DNA of 64,000 nt from Alteromonadales bacterium alter-6D02 (GCA_002835545.1 PIZK01000009.1:43568-107567), one strand, 5' to 3'; counted from the stretch's first letter, positions 18,455-28,909 are shown. Notes: a model not told the origin generated them from the sequence alone. A program made the numbers and translations.

Positions 18455-19366
18455 ATGATTAAGCAAAGAACATTATGTAAAGAAATCAATGCTGTTGGCG
18501 TTGGTCTTCATTCGGGTAATAAAGTTAATCTAGTGATTAAGCCTGCGCCAGTAAATAGTGGAATAATTTACCGTCGTACCGACTTAACCCCTGCGGTTGA
18601 TATCCCCGGTGATGGCATGCTAGTGCGTGAAACAACATTATGTACTTGTTTGATTGATGATGAAGGCAATAAAATCTCAACGGTAGAGCATATTTCAGCA
18701 GCGTTAGCGGCCTTTGGTATTGATAATGCTGTTATTGAAGTGGATGCTCCTGAAATTCCAATTATGGATGGCAGTGCTAGCCCGTTTGTATTTTTATTGC
18801 AATCTGCTGGTGTGCAAGAGCAAAACTCTCCTAAACGCTTTATTCGAATCAAGAAAAAGATTCGCATAGAAGATGGCGATAAATGGGCTGAGTTTATTCC
18901 GCATAACGGATTTAAAGTTGACTACGCTATCGACTTTGCCCACCCTGAAATTAGTAATACTAAGCAGCATTTGACCATGGATTTCTCTCAAGCATCATTT
19001 GTCCATGAAATATCACGTGCCAGAACATTTGGTTTCATGAGTGATATTGAGTTACTTCGTGCAAACAACCTAGCATTAGGTGGTAGCATGGAAAACGCTG
19101 TTGTTCTTGATGAATACCGTATTTTAAACCCTGATGGTTTACGAATTGATGACGAATTTGTGAAACATAAAGTACTCGATGCATTAGGTGATTTATACCT
19201 CGCAGGTAACAGCATTATCGGTGAATTCAGAGCGTTTAAAGCAGGGCATGCTATTAACAACATGCTAGTGCGTGAGATGTTAGCGCAACAGGATGCTTTT
19301 GAAATCGTCACTTATGAAGACGAAGCAGAGTCTCCAATCTGTTACGGTGAGACAGCCTTTGCATAG
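18455..19366 (+). CDS. lpxC: UDP-3-O-acyl-N-acetylglucosamine deacetylase LpxC
   Basis: A 303-residue zinc deacetylase catalysing the committed step of lipid A synthesis in the cytoplasm. The zinc ligands are His79 (in VEHISAAL), His238 and Asp242 (HKVLDALGD), exactly as in E. coli numbering, with the catalytic histidine in KAGHAINN near 265. It follows ftsZ in the same direction after 166 bases holding a promoter candidate and a palindrome. A hairpin with a downstream T-run at 19402-19435 probably ends its transcript. Confidence 0.97.
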   Translation: MIKQRTLCKEINAVGVGLHSGNKVNLVIKPAPVNSGIIYRRTDLTPAVDIPGDGMLVRETTLCTCLIDDEGNKISTVEHISAALAAFGIDNAVIEVDAPEIPIMDGSASPFVFLLQSAGVQEQNSPKRFIRIKKKIRIEDGDKWAEFIPHNGFKVDYAIDFAHPEISNTKQHLTMDFSQASFVHEISRARTFGFMSDIELLRANNLALGGSMENAVVLDEYRILNPDGLRIDDEFVKHKVLDALGDLYLAGNSIIGEFRAFKAGHAINNMLVREMLAQQDAFEIVTYEDEAESPICYGETAFA

Positions 19367-19392
19367 AGGTTGTTTATTGTTCTAACAATCAA

Positions 19393-19848
19393 CTATTTAT
19401 GACGCCTGGCCAACTTCGCCAGGCGTTGTAGTTTTTCGGCCAGCTCAGCGGGGGCATGTTCAGCGAGTGTGTTTAAGTGTTCGGCTGTTTGCGCTGAAAT
19501 CTCACGGCTATTCGGTTTAGGGGCTGGTTTAGTAACAAACAGCTGCGGATTAACCTTGATTTCGATATTAGCTAAATTTGGAATCAACTGTTGGCGGATC
19601 TGTAATAAGAAGTGTTCTTTAAGTTGTAATAGCCGCGTAGACCATACGCCGGATGCGACTTCAATCACGAGAACACCTTGACGCAAATTGGCTACTCGAC
19701 AGTAATTTTCACTGTCCGGTAATAAATGAGTTGTTAAAAACAAGTTAATTACTTGTAATTGGGATGCTTTCTGTTGTATTTTTGCTAACTTTCCTGACTT
19801 CGAAGTCATTAAATGGTGAATGGAATCTGGAGTATGGCGTTGATTCAT
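19393..19848 (-). CDS. DUF721 family protein
   Basis: A 151-residue protein of the DUF721 (DciA-like fold) family. The N-terminus HTPDSIHHLM and the central LRQGVLVIEVASGVWSTRLLQLK match the family core. Some DUF721 members (DciA) load the replicative helicase, but that role is not shown for this one. I chose the ATG at 19848 because the upstream extension is hydrophobic and unconserved. It is convergent with lpxC and divergent from the M23 peptidase, with only 36 bases between the two starts. Confidence 0.85.
   Translation of the reverse strand: MNQRHTPDSIHHLMTSKSGKLAKIQQKASQLQVINLFLTTHLLPDSENYCRVANLRQGVLVIEVASGVWSTRLLQLKEHFLLQIRQQLIPNLANIEIKVNPQLFVTKPAPKPNSREISAQTAEHLNTLAEHAPAELAEKLQRLAKLARRHK
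19402..19435 (+). terminator. Rho-independent terminator of lpxC inside the 3' end of the DUF721 gene
   Basis: A 9-bp GC-rich stem ACGCCTGGC (19402-19410) pairs with GCCAGGCGT (19418-19426) across a 7-base loop and is followed by TGTAGTTTTT. It lies within the last codons of the convergent DUF721 gene, so those C-terminal residues are partly dictated by the hairpin. Confidence 0.65.
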
Positions 19849-19884
19849 AATGCACCAATATAGTGTGAACGAAAGAGAATAGAT

Positions 19885-20808
19885 ATGAGTGTAACAGGCA
19901 ACAAACAAACAGAACAAGTAAAAGAGGCTAAAGCGTTAGCTCACGTTAATATTACGCGCTCGGGCCTTGCAGGCTTTGTATTATTACAATCGCTGCTATT
20001 AGCTGCATGCGGTTATTTTACGTATCATTTCTATGTGGGTCCATCGCTCCTTGCCAACAAAATTACAGAAAAATCTGTAGGTATTGCTGCTCAGCAGCAA
20101 CAAGTGACCCAGTTAAAGCAAGATACTCAAGCACAACTAGCCGTATTAGCTCAGCGAATGGGTACATTAACCGCTCGAATGAATCGAATGGATGCACTTG
20201 GTGAACGGCTTGCCAAAACGGCAGACTACAGTGAGTTTGATTTTTCGCAACTGCCAGCCGTTGGTGGCCCTGAGCAATTTCATAAAATCAGTGAAGACTC
20301 TGAGCTTGCGGCGTTATTTAGCCAAATGGACGCCTTTTTAGATCACCTTGATACACAACAAGAGCAATTAGACTTGCTTGAGGTTGTGATGCTTAACCAT
20401 GAAATCGATGATGACAGCCGTATTCAGGGTAAGCCAATTAAACGTGGTTGGATGTCGTCAATGTATGGGATGCGTAATGACCCTTTCAATGGCCGCCTAA
20501 CAATGCACAAAGGCGTGGATTATGCGGGTAAAGATGGCGATGCTATTTTTGCGACGGGTGCTGGTGTTGTAAGTTGGGCTGGTGAACGTTCAGGCTACGG
20601 TTTACTCGTTGAAATCGACCATGGTGCTGGTTTGAAGACTCGCTATGGGCACGCTAAGTCAGTGGCAGTTAATATTGGGGATGTGGTTGCCAAAGGAGAG
20701 ATTGTGGCTGAAATGGGGAACACAGGTCGTTCGACGGGTGCTCACGTTCATTATGAAGTGTTAAATCGCGATAAACAGGTCAATCCGCGTAAGTATATCT
20801 ACCGATAA
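19885..20808 (+). CDS. M23 family metallopeptidase (LytM domain), membrane anchored
   Basis: A 307-residue protein with one transmembrane segment (about 30-55), a periplasmic coiled coil (about 60-110) and a C-terminal LytM/M23 endopeptidase domain. The zinc-site residues His208 and Asp212 (HKGVD) and the HVH at 287-289 are intact, so the domain should be active on peptidoglycan crosslinks or act as an amidase activator. It sits directly upstream of secA, where enterobacteria have secM. A hairpin at 20835-20860 follows it. Confidence 0.9.
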   Translation: MSVTGNKQTEQVKEAKALAHVNITRSGLAGFVLLQSLLLAACGYFTYHFYVGPSLLANKITEKSVGIAAQQQQVTQLKQDTQAQLAVLAQRMGTLTARMNRMDALGERLAKTADYSEFDFSQLPAVGGPEQFHKISEDSELAALFSQMDAFLDHLDTQQEQLDLLEVVMLNHEIDDDSRIQGKPIKRGWMSSMYGMRNDPFNGRLTMHKGVDYAGKDGDAIFATGAGVVSWAGERSGYGLLVEIDHGAGLKTRYGHAKSVAVNIGDVVAKGEIVAEMGNTGRSTGAHVHYEVLNRDKQVNPRKYIYR

Positions 20809-20834
20809 GCAAAAAAATTCACTTAATATTCTTA

Positions 20835-20860
20835 ATAAGATAGCTTTAGGGCTATCTTAT
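20835..20860 (+). terminator. Hairpin after the M23 peptidase gene
   Basis: A 10-bp perfect stem ATAAGATAGC / GCTATCTTAT with a 6-base loop is followed only by CTTTATC. A weak terminator or attenuator before secA is the likeliest reading. Confidence 0.45.
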
Positions 20861-20947
20861 CTTTATCAAATCTATAATAATAAGCTCCGATTTTAGTCAA
20901 TAATTTATATTTGCACACTGGTGCAATCACAAGAAATGGCCAATTAG

Positions 20948-23656
20948 ATGTTAACAAAGATTTTTACTTCGATATTTGGCAGCAAAAATGATCGTACGTT
21001 AAAGAAACTACGTAAAGTTGTTGCCTTAGTTAATGAGTTAGAGAAAGAAATAGAAGCCCTTTCTGATGACGAACTTAAACAGAAAACTGCCTACTTTAGA
21101 GAGCAGCTTGAAGCGGGTCGTTCAATCGACGATATTCTTCCAGAAGCTTTTGCCGTTGTTCGCGAAGCGAGTAAGCGTGTATTTGAAATGCGTCACTTTG
21201 ACGCTCAGCTTATCGGTGGCATGGTATTACAATCAGGCCGTATTGCTGAGATGCGTACTGGTGAAGGTAAAACCTTAACGGCGACATTGCCTGCCTACCT
21301 AAACGCTCTATCAGGTAAAGGTGTTCACGTGATTACCGTGAATGATTACCTAGCAACACGTGATGCCGATTGGAACCGTCCATTATTTGAATTCTTAGGA
21401 ATGACTGTAGGTAATGCTATCTCCGGTCTATCTCATGAGCAGAAACAACACGCTTATGGTTGTGATATCACGTACGGTACTAACAATGAGTTTGGTTTCG
21501 ATTACCTACGTGACAACATGGCGTTCTCGCCAAGTGAACGTGTGCAACGTCCATTACACTTTGCGATTATTGATGAGGTTGACTCGATTCTAATCGATGA
21601 AGCGCGTACACCATTAATTATTTCTGGTGCGGCAGAAGATAGTTCTGAGCTTTACCGTCAAATCGATGCGATTATCCCACAATTGCAAAAACAAGACGAA
21701 GAAGACACTGAAGAATACACTGGCGATGGCCACTACACGGTCGATGAAAAAGCCAAGCAAGTCCATTTAACTGAGACAGGTCAGATTTTTGTTGAGGAGT
21801 TATTACAACAAAATAATTTAATGGATGAGCATGACTCATTATTCTCAGCGGGTAATATTAGCTTATTACACCATGTGAATGCAGCGCTACGTGCTCATGT
21901 GTTGTTTGAGCGCGATGTTGATTACATTGTTAAAGATGGTGAGATCATTATCGTTGATGAGCATACAGGTCGTACGATGCCAGGTCGTCGTTGGTCTGAA
22001 GGTTTACATCAAGCAATTGAAGCACGCGAAAAAGTTGACATTCAAAACGAAAACCAGACACTTGCATCTATTACATTCCAAAATTACTTCCGTATTTATG
22101 AGAAGTTATCGGGAATGACGGGAACCGCGGACACTGAAGCATTTGAGTTCCAGCACATTTACGGTCTTGATACGGTGGTAATCCCAACAAACCGTCCAAT
22201 GGTCCGTAATGACATGGCTGACTTGATTTACATGTCTACGCAAGAAAAGTATGAAGCGATTATTGCCGATATTAAAGAGTGTCAAGAACGAGGCCAACCG
22301 GCCCTTGTTGGTACTATTTCAATTGAGTCGTCTGAATATTTAGCACAGCTGCTAAAGAAAGAAAAAATTAAGCACAATGTACTTAATGCTAAGTTCCACC
22401 AAAAAGAAGCTGAGATTATTGCTTCTGCAGGTGAGATTGGCAGTGTCACTATCGCCACTAATATGGCCGGTCGTGGTACCGATATCATGTTAGGTGGTAA
22501 CTGGCAAACTAAGGTTGATAAGCTAACCAACCCAACCCAAGAGCAAATCGATAATATTAAAGCCGATTGGCAGGTTCAACACGACAAAGTGTTAGCCGCA
22601 GGTGGTTTATATATTCTTGGTACTGAGCGTCATGAGTCACGTCGTATCGACAACCAGCTACGTGGTCGTGCGGGTCGTCAGGGTGACGCGGGTGCATCTC
22701 GCTTCTATCTATCGATGGAAGACAGCCTCATGCGTATCTTTGCTTCTGAGCGTATGACCGTGATGATGAAAAAGCTAGGTATGGAACATGGCGAAGCCAT
22801 TGAACATCCATGGGTAAACCGCGCAATTGAAAATGCACAACGTAAAGTTGAAGGTCGTAACTTTGATATGCGTAAGCAATTGCTTGAGTATGATGATGTT
22901 GCCAATGATCAACGTAAAGTGATTTACGAGCAGCGTAATGAGCTAATGGATGAAGCTGATATTTCTGAAACAATCAACAACATCCGTAAAGATGTTGTTG
23001 ATAATACAGTGACTCAATATATTCCGTTCCAATCATTGGAAGAGCAGTGGGATGTTGAAGGCCTGGAAGAGCGTTTACGCAACGACTTCCTAATCGATAT
23101 GCCAATCGCAACGATGTTAAAAGAAGACGAAAGTCTGCATGAAGAAAACCTTCGTGAAAAGATCATCGAAACTGTTGAGCAATCGTACAAAGAAAAAGAA
23201 GAGGTTGTTGGTGCTGACGCATTACGTCAATTCGAAAAAGCAGTTATGCTGCAAACACTTGATGGTTTATGGAAAGAACACTTAGCAGCGATGGATCACC
23301 TTCGTCAAGGTATTCACTTACGTGGCTATGCGCAAAAGAATCCTAAGCAGGAATTTAAGCGTGAGTCGTTTGAGTTATTCCAAGACCTATTAGAGTCGCT
23401 AAAAACTGACGTGGTTGTATTGTTAAGTAAGATCCAAATTCAAGCACCTGAAGATGTGCAAGAAATGGAAGAGCAACGCCGACAAAGTGAAAATGTTGAG
23501 ATGAATTATCAACATGATGATGCAAGTGCTCAGTCTGAACAAGAAGCTAAACCACAAGGCGCTGTAATGCGCGAGCATGACAAAGTGGGTCGTAACGAAC
23601 CTTGTCCATGTGGCTCAGGTAAGAAATACAAACAGTGTCATGGCAAGCTAGTCTAA
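20948..23656 (+). CDS. secA: Protein translocase ATPase SecA
   Basis: A 902-residue motor ATPase that drives preproteins through SecYEG. Walker A MRTGEGKT spans residues 102-109 (Lys108 as in E. coli). The [19 protein letters not shown] segment, the second nucleotide-binding domain ([25 protein letters not shown]) and the C-terminal zinc-binding [14 protein letters not shown] (Cys886, Cys888, Cys897, His898) that contacts SecB are all present. Full length. No secM-like arrest gene is seen upstream. A strong terminator follows. Confidence 0.98.
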   Translation: MLTKIFTSIFGSKNDRTLKKLRKVVALVNELEKEIEALSDDELKQKTAYFREQLEAGRSIDDILPEAFAVVREASKRVFEMRHFDAQLIGGMVLQSGRIAEMRTGEGKTLTATLPAYLNALSGKGVHVITVNDYLATRDADWNRPLFEFLGMTVGNAISGLSHEQKQHAYGCDITYGTNNEFGFDYLRDNMAFSPSERVQRPLHFAIIDEVDSILIDEARTPLIISGAAEDSSELYRQIDAIIPQLQKQDEEDTEEYTGDGHYTVDEKAKQVHLTETGQIFVEELLQQNNLMDEHDSLFSAGNISLLHHVNAALRAHVLFERDVDYIVKDGEIIIVDEHTGRTMPGRRWSEGLHQAIEAREKVDIQNENQTLASITFQNYFRIYEKLSGMTGTADTEAFEFQHIYGLDTVVIPTNRPMVRNDMADLIYMSTQEKYEAIIADIKECQERGQPALVGTISIESSEYLAQLLKKEKIKHNVLNAKFHQKEAEIIASAGEIGSVTIATNMAGRGTDIMLGGNWQTKVDKLTNPTQEQIDNIKADWQVQHDKVLAAGGLYILGTERHESRRIDNQLRGRAGRQGDAGASRFYLSMEDSLMRIFASERMTVMMKKLGMEHGEAIEHPWVNRAIENAQRKVEGRNFDMRKQLLEYDDVANDQRKVIYEQRNELMDEADISETINNIRKDVVDNTVTQYIPFQSLEEQWDVEGLEERLRNDFLIDMPIATMLKEDESLHEENLREKIIETVEQSYKEKEEVVGADALRQFEKAVMLQTLDGLWKEHLAAMDHLRQGIHLRGYAQKNPKQEFKRESFELFQDLLESLKTDVVVLLSKIQIQAPEDVQEMEEQRRQSENVEMNYQHDDASAQSEQEAKPQGAVMREHDKVGRNEPCPCGSGKKYKQCHGKLV

Positions 23657-23677
23657 ACTAACTTAGCTAATGACCGT

Positions 23678-23708
23678 AAAAGCCGTTAAAGTAATTTAAC
23701 GGCTTTTT
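23678..23708 (+). terminator. Rho-independent terminator of secA
   Basis: The stem AAAAGCCGTTAAA (23678-23690) pairs with TTTAACGGCTTTT across a GTAA loop, ending in a T-run. The flanking A and T tracts make it potentially active on both strands. Confidence 0.85.
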
Positions 23709-23729
23709 TATTACCCAATGGTTATGATG

Positions 23730-24215
23730 ATGGAAAAAATATTAATAAGTGCGTGTTTATTAGGGCGCAAAGTACGTTATGACGGGCAAGTCATTACTGA
23801 GCCGGAACAGCTCATTATGCAATGGAAAACACAAGGGCGCGTTATTGCTGTATGTCCTGAGGTTGATGCTGGAATGGCTATTCCACGGCTCCCTGCTGAA
23901 ATTATTGCAGGTGATAGTCAAGGCGTTATTGAGCAACGTAATCGTGTCATGGATAAACAAGGTGACGATGTTACCGATTATTTTATTAAAGGCGCGCATA
24001 TCGCCTTATCATTGTGTCAACAATACGATATAAAAGTGGCAATTTTAACCGAGCGAAGCCCTTCTTGTGGCAGTAGTGAGGTTTATGATGGAGAATTTAC
24101 CAATAAACTCATTGTTGGTCAGGGGGTTACAACAACATTATTACGCGCACATGGCGTTAAAGTGTTTAATCAACATCAGCTAAGACAAGCACACCAATAT
24201 TTACTCTCTTTATAA
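23730..24215 (+). CDS. DUF523 domain-containing protein
   Basis: About 161 residues of the DUF523 family, starting MEKILISACLLG with the conserved early cysteine, followed by CPEVDAGMAIPRLPAEI and LTERSPSCGS, all typical of the family. The function of DUF523 is not established; conserved cysteines suggest metal or cofactor binding. ATG codons at 23718, 23724 and 23727 in the same frame are alternative starts, none with a clear ribosome binding site. It stands alone between the secA terminator and the glnK control region. Confidence 0.85.
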   Translation: MEKILISACLLGRKVRYDGQVITEPEQLIMQWKTQGRVIAVCPEVDAGMAIPRLPAEIIAGDSQGVIEQRNRVMDKQGDDVTDYFIKGAHIALSLCQQYDIKVAILTERSPSCGSSEVYDGEFTNKLIVGQGVTTTLLRAHGVKVFNQHQLRQAHQYLLSL

Positions 24216-24279
24216 TCATTTAAGCAGAATACTTTGCTCCTTTTCTCATGAGCTCTTTTGGCGCAATTATTAATTTACT

Positions 24280-24296
24280 TGCGCACAATTGGTGCA
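24280..24296 (+). promoter_or_regulatory. NtrC-binding site upstream of glnK
   Basis: TGCGCACAATTGGTGCA closely matches the dyad NtrC consensus (TGCRC...GGTGCA). It lies 65-80 bases upstream of the sigma54 -24 element, a normal enhancer distance. It supports activation of glnK-amtB under nitrogen limitation. Confidence 0.7.
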
Positions 24297-24358
24297 CGTT
24301 TACATTCCTATCGCTGAAACAAAAACAACTTTCACCATACAAACAGCGACTTATATTT

Positions 24359-24375
24359 TTGGTACGTCATTTGTA
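24359..24375 (+). promoter_or_regulatory. Sigma54 (RpoN) promoter of glnK-amtB
   Basis: TTGGTACGTCATTTGTA matches the -24/-12 consensus TTGGCACGNNNNTTGCW, apart from C-to-T changes in each half. The GG and the -12 TG have correct spacing. It lies 60 bases upstream of the glnK ATG and downstream of an NtrC box. Confidence 0.7.
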
Positions 24376-24434
24376 ACTCTCTTCTTATCAACGGCATTCA
24401 TCGGGTGCTGAATATTACTGAGAGGAACGTTTCA

Positions 24435-24773
24435 ATGAAAATGATCAATGCCATTATCAAACCATTCAAACTAGATGATGTACGTATGGCGATTTCTGAT
24501 ATCGGGGTCGATGGTTTAACCGTATCTGAAATTAGAGGCTTTGGCCGTCAAAAAGGCCATACCGAACTTTATCGCGGCGCAGAGTATCAAGTGGACTTTT
24601 TACCGAAAGTAAAAATTGAGATTGCATGTCGTCAAGAGCAGGTAGAGCTAATTATTGAAGCCATAACGAATGCGGCTCATACGGGAAAGATTGGAGATGG
24701 AAAAATATTTGTCACCGATTTAGAGCAAACAGTACGTATTCGTACGGGTGAAACAGATTTAGAAGCACTTTAA
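24435..24773 (+). CDS. glnK: Nitrogen regulatory PII protein GlnK
   Basis: A 112-residue PII signal protein that senses 2-oxoglutarate and ATP/ADP and blocks AmtB when nitrogen is plentiful. The T-loop contains the uridylylation target Tyr51 in YRGAEYQVDF, and the C-terminal signature IGDGKIFVTDLEQTVRIRTGE is intact. I chose the ATG at 24435, preceded by GAGGAA, because it gives the family length and MKMINAIIKPFKLDDVR. It lies 41 bases before amtB, the classical partner, behind an NtrC/sigma54 control region. Confidence 0.95.
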   Translation: MKMINAIIKPFKLDDVRMAISDIGVDGLTVSEIRGFGRQKGHTELYRGAEYQVDFLPKVKIEIACRQEQVELIIEAITNAAHTGKIGDGKIFVTDLEQTVRIRTGETDLEAL

Positions 24774-24814
24774 CTGTCGTTAAAGTTGAATTATCAAGGT
24801 TAAGGGGAACACTA

Positions 24815-26062
24815 ATGGAAGAATTAGCGAAACTAGGTACTACGGTATCAGAGTTACGGTTTGCACTAGATACATTTTATTTTTTAATCTCGGGTGCATT
24901 GGTTATGTGGATGGCTGCAGGATTTGCCATGTTAGAAGCGGGTTTAGTTCGTTCTAAAAATACGACTGAAATACTTACCAAGAATATTTGTTTGTATGCA
25001 ATCTCTTGTACTATGTTTTTATTGGTCGGCTATAACATTATGTACGTTGATAATGTTGAAGGTGGCTTAATCCCGAGCATTGCAGGGTTTATTGGTACAC
25101 AGGCGGCAGATGCTGATCATGCGTTAGAATCTGACTTCTTTTTCCAAGTGGTCTTTGTTGCAACTGCAATGTCGATTGTGTCAGGGGCTGTTGCTGAGCG
25201 GATGAAGCTCTGGTCATTCTTATTATTTTCAGTGGTACTAACAGGCTTTATTTACCCAATGGAAGGTTACTGGACTTGGGGTGGTGGTTTCGTTTCAGAG
25301 CTAGGCTTCGTTGACTTTGCTGGTTCGGGTATTGTGCATATGGCTGGCGCAGCCGCGGCGGTTGCTGGTGTGTTATTACTGGGGGCGCGTAAAGGTAAAT
25401 ACGGTAAAAACGGTGAAGTAAACCCAATTCCAGGGTCAAACTTACCAATGGCAACCTTAGGTACATTTATCTTATGGATGGGGTGGTTTGGCTTTAACGG
25501 TGGTTCTCAGCTGATGGTATCAGATGCTGAAAATGCGAGTTCAGTGGCTAAAATCTTTGTAAACACTAACTCGGCGGCGGCCGTTGGCGCAATCAGTGCG
25601 TTATTAGTTTGTCGCTTCCTATGGGGTAAGGCTGATTTAACGATGATTTTAAATGGTGCGTTAGCCGGGTTAGTTGCTATCACCGCTGATCCGCTATCAC
25701 CTTCGTTACCTGTTGCAGCATTAATTGGCTTATTAGCAGGTGGTTTAGTGGTGTTCTCTATTGTTGCATTAGATAAACTGAAATTTGATGACCCAGTGGG
25801 TGCGGTTTCAGTACATGGCATCGCTGGCTTATTTGGTCTATTACTCGTACCGTTTAGTAACGCTGATGCGACTTTTGTAGGGCAACTATCGGGTGCTGCG
25901 ATAATCTTCGCATGGGTATTTTCAACGAGTTTTGTGGTGTGGTTTGCTCTTAAGAAAACTATTGGTATTCGCGTTACTGAAGAAGAAGAGTATTTAGGTA
26001 TGGACATCGCAGATTGTGGTGTGGATGCTTACCCTGAGTTTGTGTCTCTTAAAGCTAATTAA
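24815..26062 (+). CDS. amtB: Ammonium transporter AmtB
   Basis: A 415-residue Amt/Rh channel with about eleven transmembrane helices. Family landmarks include AAGFAMLEAGLVRSKN, the DFAGSGIVHMAGAAAA segment with the first pore histidine, GWFGFNGGS, and DPVGAVSVHGIAGLFG with the second pore histidine. No cleavable signal peptide is evident. It is paired with glnK, which gates it. The AGGGGA site upstream is strong, and a terminator follows the stop at 26106. Confidence 0.96.
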   Translation: MEELAKLGTTVSELRFALDTFYFLISGALVMWMAAGFAMLEAGLVRSKNTTEILTKNICLYAISCTMFLLVGYNIMYVDNVEGGLIPSIAGFIGTQAADADHALESDFFFQVVFVATAMSIVSGAVAERMKLWSFLLFSVVLTGFIYPMEGYWTWGGGFVSELGFVDFAGSGIVHMAGAAAAVAGVLLLGARKGKYGKNGEVNPIPGSNLPMATLGTFILWMGWFGFNGGSQLMVSDAENASSVAKIFVNTNSAAAVGAISALLVCRFLWGKADLTMILNGALAGLVAITADPLSPSLPVAALIGLLAGGLVVFSIVALDKLKFDDPVGAVSVHGIAGLFGLLLVPFSNADATFVGQLSGAAIIFAWVFSTSFVVWFALKKTIGIRVTEEEEYLGMDIADCGVDAYPEFVSLKAN

Positions 26063-26105
26063 GCTGTTTTTCGCTGCTCACTAGTAGAAGCTAGTTAAGG
26101 TGATT

Positions 26106-26136
26106 GCCACTTACAGGTTGTAAGTGGCTTTTTTTG
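26106..26136 (+). terminator. Rho-independent terminator of glnK-amtB
   Basis: A 10-bp stem GCCACTTACA / TGTAAGTGGC (26106-26115 with 26119-26128) with a tight loop is followed by seven T residues. Confidence 0.85.
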
Positions 26137-26275
26137 TTCATGATAGAGTCATGTATTTCAATTAAAATCTCGCAGGGTGTTCAAAGTAACAAGTCGAGCA
26201 CTCAGAGAAAAATGCATCATGCGGCTTTAGTTGGTATGATGCGATTATAAAAACGATCAGCGCAGAGCAGTTTAG

Positions 26276-27646
26276 ATGAAACATATTCATATTTTGGGAA
26301 TTTGCGGCACCTTTATGGGTGGTATTGCTATTCTAGCCCGAGAGTTGGGCTTTAAAGTGACGGGCAGTGATGCCAATGTCTATCCGCCAATGAGTACTCA
26401 ACTCGAAGAGAGTGGTATTGGGCTAATTGAAGGGTATGACCCGAGCCAATTAGACCCTGTTCCTGATTTAGTGGTTATCGGTAATGCGATGAGCCGTGGT
26501 AATCCCTGTGTCGAGCATGTCCTTGACCGTAATATTCCTTATACATCTGGACCGCAGTGGTTGCTTGAAAACCTATTAAAAGATCGCTGGGTTATTGCTT
26601 TATCTGGAACCCATGGCAAAACGACCACCGCCAGCATGGTGGCGTGGATTTTAGATCAGACAGGACAAGCGCCGGGCTTCTTAATTGGCGGTGTTCCGCA
26701 ATGTCTCGGAGTCTCTGCGCGATTAGGTGATGCGCCATTTTTTGTGGTCGAAGCTGATGAATACGATAGCGCGTTTTTCGATAAGCGCTCTAAATTTGTG
26801 CACTACCGACCAAGAACATTAGTGGTGAATAACCTTGAGTATGATCATGCGGATATTTTCCCTGACTTAGCCGCTATTCAGCGTCAATTTCATCACTTAT
26901 TACGTATGGTGCCAAGTAACGGTTTAGTGGTTACCCCACAAAACGATAAGGTCATTGACGAAGTACTTGAAATGGGGTGTTGGAGTGAACAGCAACAACT
27001 TGGCCCTAAAGCGGATTGGTCATTTAACTTATTAACCAGCGATGGTTCAAGTTTTGAAGTGTTATTTGAAGGGCAATCACAAGGTATCGTTAATTGGTCT
27101 GAGATCGGCAAACATAATGTTCACAATGGCTTAATGGCGATTGCAGCCGCCCGTCATATTGGCGTTAAGCCGCAAGCAGCGATAGCTGCATTAGCGACCT
27201 TTGTAAATGCTAAACGCCGCCTTGAGTATAAAGGGCAGGTTAATAATATTAGTGTTTATGATGACTTTGCTCATCACCCAACTGCGATACATACAACGCT
27301 TGAAGGCTTGCGTGCACGCGTGGGTCAAGAGCGTATCTTCGCCATTCTCGAACCACGTTCTAATACAATGAAACAAGGGGTTCATCAGAATACTTTGTTT
27401 AATTCAATGAGTGAGGCTGATGCAATTTTTATGTACCAACCTGATGATATTCATTGGGATATGCGGGCAATGGTTAATGGTACGTCGCCAGCGACGGTGA
27501 TTGAAAACAACTTAGACATATTAATTGAACAAATTATTGCAAAAAGCCAGCCCGGAGATCACCTTTTAGTGATGAGTAACGGCGGTTTTGGTGGTATTCA
27601 CCAAAAATTACTTGATGGCTTAGCAGTAACAGAGGAAACGGCGTGA
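26276..27646 (+). CDS. mpl: UDP-N-acetylmuramate:L-alanyl-gamma-D-glutamyl-meso-diaminopimelate ligase Mpl
   Basis: A 456-residue Mur-ligase paralogue that re-attaches recycled murein tripeptide to UDP-MurNAc. It has an N-terminal glycine loop [19 protein letters not shown], a P-loop GTHGKTTTA from residue 111, [20 protein letters not shown], and C-terminal [11 protein letters not shown] and [12 protein letters not shown], which distinguish Mpl from MurC. Its presence indicates cell-wall recycling and mDAP-type peptidoglycan. The stop overlaps the ubiX GTG start. Confidence 0.95.
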   Translation: MKHIHILGICGTFMGGIAILARELGFKVTGSDANVYPPMSTQLEESGIGLIEGYDPSQLDPVPDLVVIGNAMSRGNPCVEHVLDRNIPYTSGPQWLLENLLKDRWVIALSGTHGKTTTASMVAWILDQTGQAPGFLIGGVPQCLGVSARLGDAPFFVVEADEYDSAFFDKRSKFVHYRPRTLVVNNLEYDHADIFPDLAAIQRQFHHLLRMVPSNGLVVTPQNDKVIDEVLEMGCWSEQQQLGPKADWSFNLLTSDGSSFEVLFEGQSQGIVNWSEIGKHNVHNGLMAIAAARHIGVKPQAAIAALATFVNAKRRLEYKGQVNNISVYDDFAHHPTAIHTTLEGLRARVGQERIFAILEPRSNTMKQGVHQNTLFNSMSEADAIFMYQPDDIHWDMRAMVNGTSPATVIENNLDILIEQIIAKSQPGDHLLVMSNGGFGGIHQKLLDGLAVTEETA

Positions 27647-28260
27647 ACCAATTTAACCGACGTATAACTTTAGCGTTAACCGGTGCATCAGGTGCGCCTT
27701 ATGGTTTACGATTATTACAACAATTGATTGCCGCAGATTCTCAAGTTTATCTATTACTATCAGATGCGGCAAAAATAGTATTGGCTACAGAAGCTGACTT
27801 TAGTTTGCCTGATTCATTAGAACAGGCACAACAAATGTTGACAGAGCACTTTTCAGCGGCTGACGAACAAATTAAATTGCTCGATCGTAGTGATTGGTTT
27901 TCGGCTCCTGCTTCTGGCTCTTCGTCGCCTAAGCAGATGATTATTTGTCCGTGTTCGATGGGGACGTTGTCTGCTATTCGTCATGGTGCGAGTAATAACT
28001 TAATTGAGCGTGCGGCTGATGTTATTTTAAAAGAGCGCGGTCAGTTGATTATCGCCTGGCGCGAAAGCCCATTATCGACCATTCACCTTGAAAATATGCA
28101 CGCGTTGTCACAGATGGGCGTAACCATGATGCCCTTGGCACCGGGTTTTTATCACAAACCACAGAGTTTAGAAGAAATTATTGATTTCATGGTAGCTCGA
28201 ATCCTTGACCACCTTGATATAGAGCAATCTTTGGTTTTACCATGGATGAATGGGCAGTGA
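27643..28260 (+). CDS. ubiX: Flavin prenyltransferase UbiX
   Basis: A 205-residue flavoprotein that makes prenylated FMN, the cofactor of the UbiD decarboxylase in ubiquinone synthesis. The N-terminal [16 protein letters not shown] flavin loop, [26 protein letters not shown] and [17 protein letters not shown] are characteristic. The start is GTG at 27643, overlapping the mpl stop (GTGA), which implies translational coupling. The mpl-ubiX order is common in gammaproteobacteria. Confidence 0.93.
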   Translation: MNQFNRRITLALTGASGAPYGLRLLQQLIAADSQVYLLLSDAAKIVLATEADFSLPDSLEQAQQMLTEHFSAADEQIKLLDRSDWFSAPASGSSSPKQMIICPCSMGTLSAIRHGASNNLIERAADVILKERGQLIIAWRESPLSTIHLENMHALSQMGVTMMPLAPGFYHKPQSLEEIIDFMVARILDHLDIEQSLVLPWMNGQ

Positions 28261-28375
28261 TCTAACTCACAGCTTACTGTTTCCTTAGTCGCCTTTTATC
28301 GTTGAACTCGCTAGGATGCGCACTTCATATTCCCAAAATAATGATGTGCGCCTTAAGGCCGTAGGAACAACTATG

Positions 28376-28909
28376 ATGAAACATACGACAGAGGTAATGA
28401 TCTCTGAGCAACAAATCACAGATAAAGTTGCCGAGATTGGTCAACGGATTGAACAACATTATCAAGACAGTGACAATTTACTATTAGTTGCTCTTCTACG
28501 TGGTTCAGTCGTATTTCTTGCAGACCTTTGCCGCCAAATCGATTTACCTTTGTCGCTCGACTTTATGACGGTTTCTAGTTATGGCTCTAGTATGGAAAGC
28601 ACTAGAGACGTAAAAATCCTAAAAGACCTAACTGAAAATATTAAAGGTCGTGATGTGATTATCGTTGAAGATATTATTGATACAGGTAATACCTTGGCTA
28701 AGATCGTTGAGATCTTAAGTCTGCGCCAACCAAAATCATTAAAACTGTGTACTTTGCTTGATAAGCCTTCTCGTCGTGAAGTTGATGTGGACGTTGACTG
28801 GATTGGCTATAGTATCCCCGATGAGTTCGTCGTAGGTTATGGCATCGATTATGCGGAAAAATACCGTAACTTGCCGTATATCGCTAAAGTGATTCCTTTA
28901 CAACCTTAA
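28376..28909 (+). CDS. hpt: Hypoxanthine phosphoribosyltransferase
   Basis: A purine salvage enzyme of about 177 residues that converts hypoxanthine and PRPP to IMP. The N-terminus [14 protein letters not shown] is nearly that of E. coli Hpt, and the PRPP-binding signature [17 protein letters not shown] lies in the middle. [12 protein letters not shown] and the C-terminal [24 protein letters not shown] are also conserved. An ATG one codon upstream (28373) is equally possible; AGGA at 28363 serves both. Convergent with the DUF924 gene. Confidence 0.95.
   Translation: MKHTTEVMISEQQITDKVAEIGQRIEQHYQDSDNLLLVALLRGSVVFLADLCRQIDLPLSLDFMTVSSYGSSMESTRDVKILKDLTENIKGRDVIIVEDIIDTGNTLAKIVEILSLRQPKSLKLCTLLDKPSRREVDVDVDWIGYSIPDEFVVGYGIDYAEKYRNLPYIAKVIPLQP

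Noticed and set aside
25507..26007. 166-codon open frame on the minus strand opposite amtB
   Set aside because: It is an antisense shadow of a highly hydrophobic gene, with no start signal and low-complexity Asn/Ala/Thr/Lys sequence.
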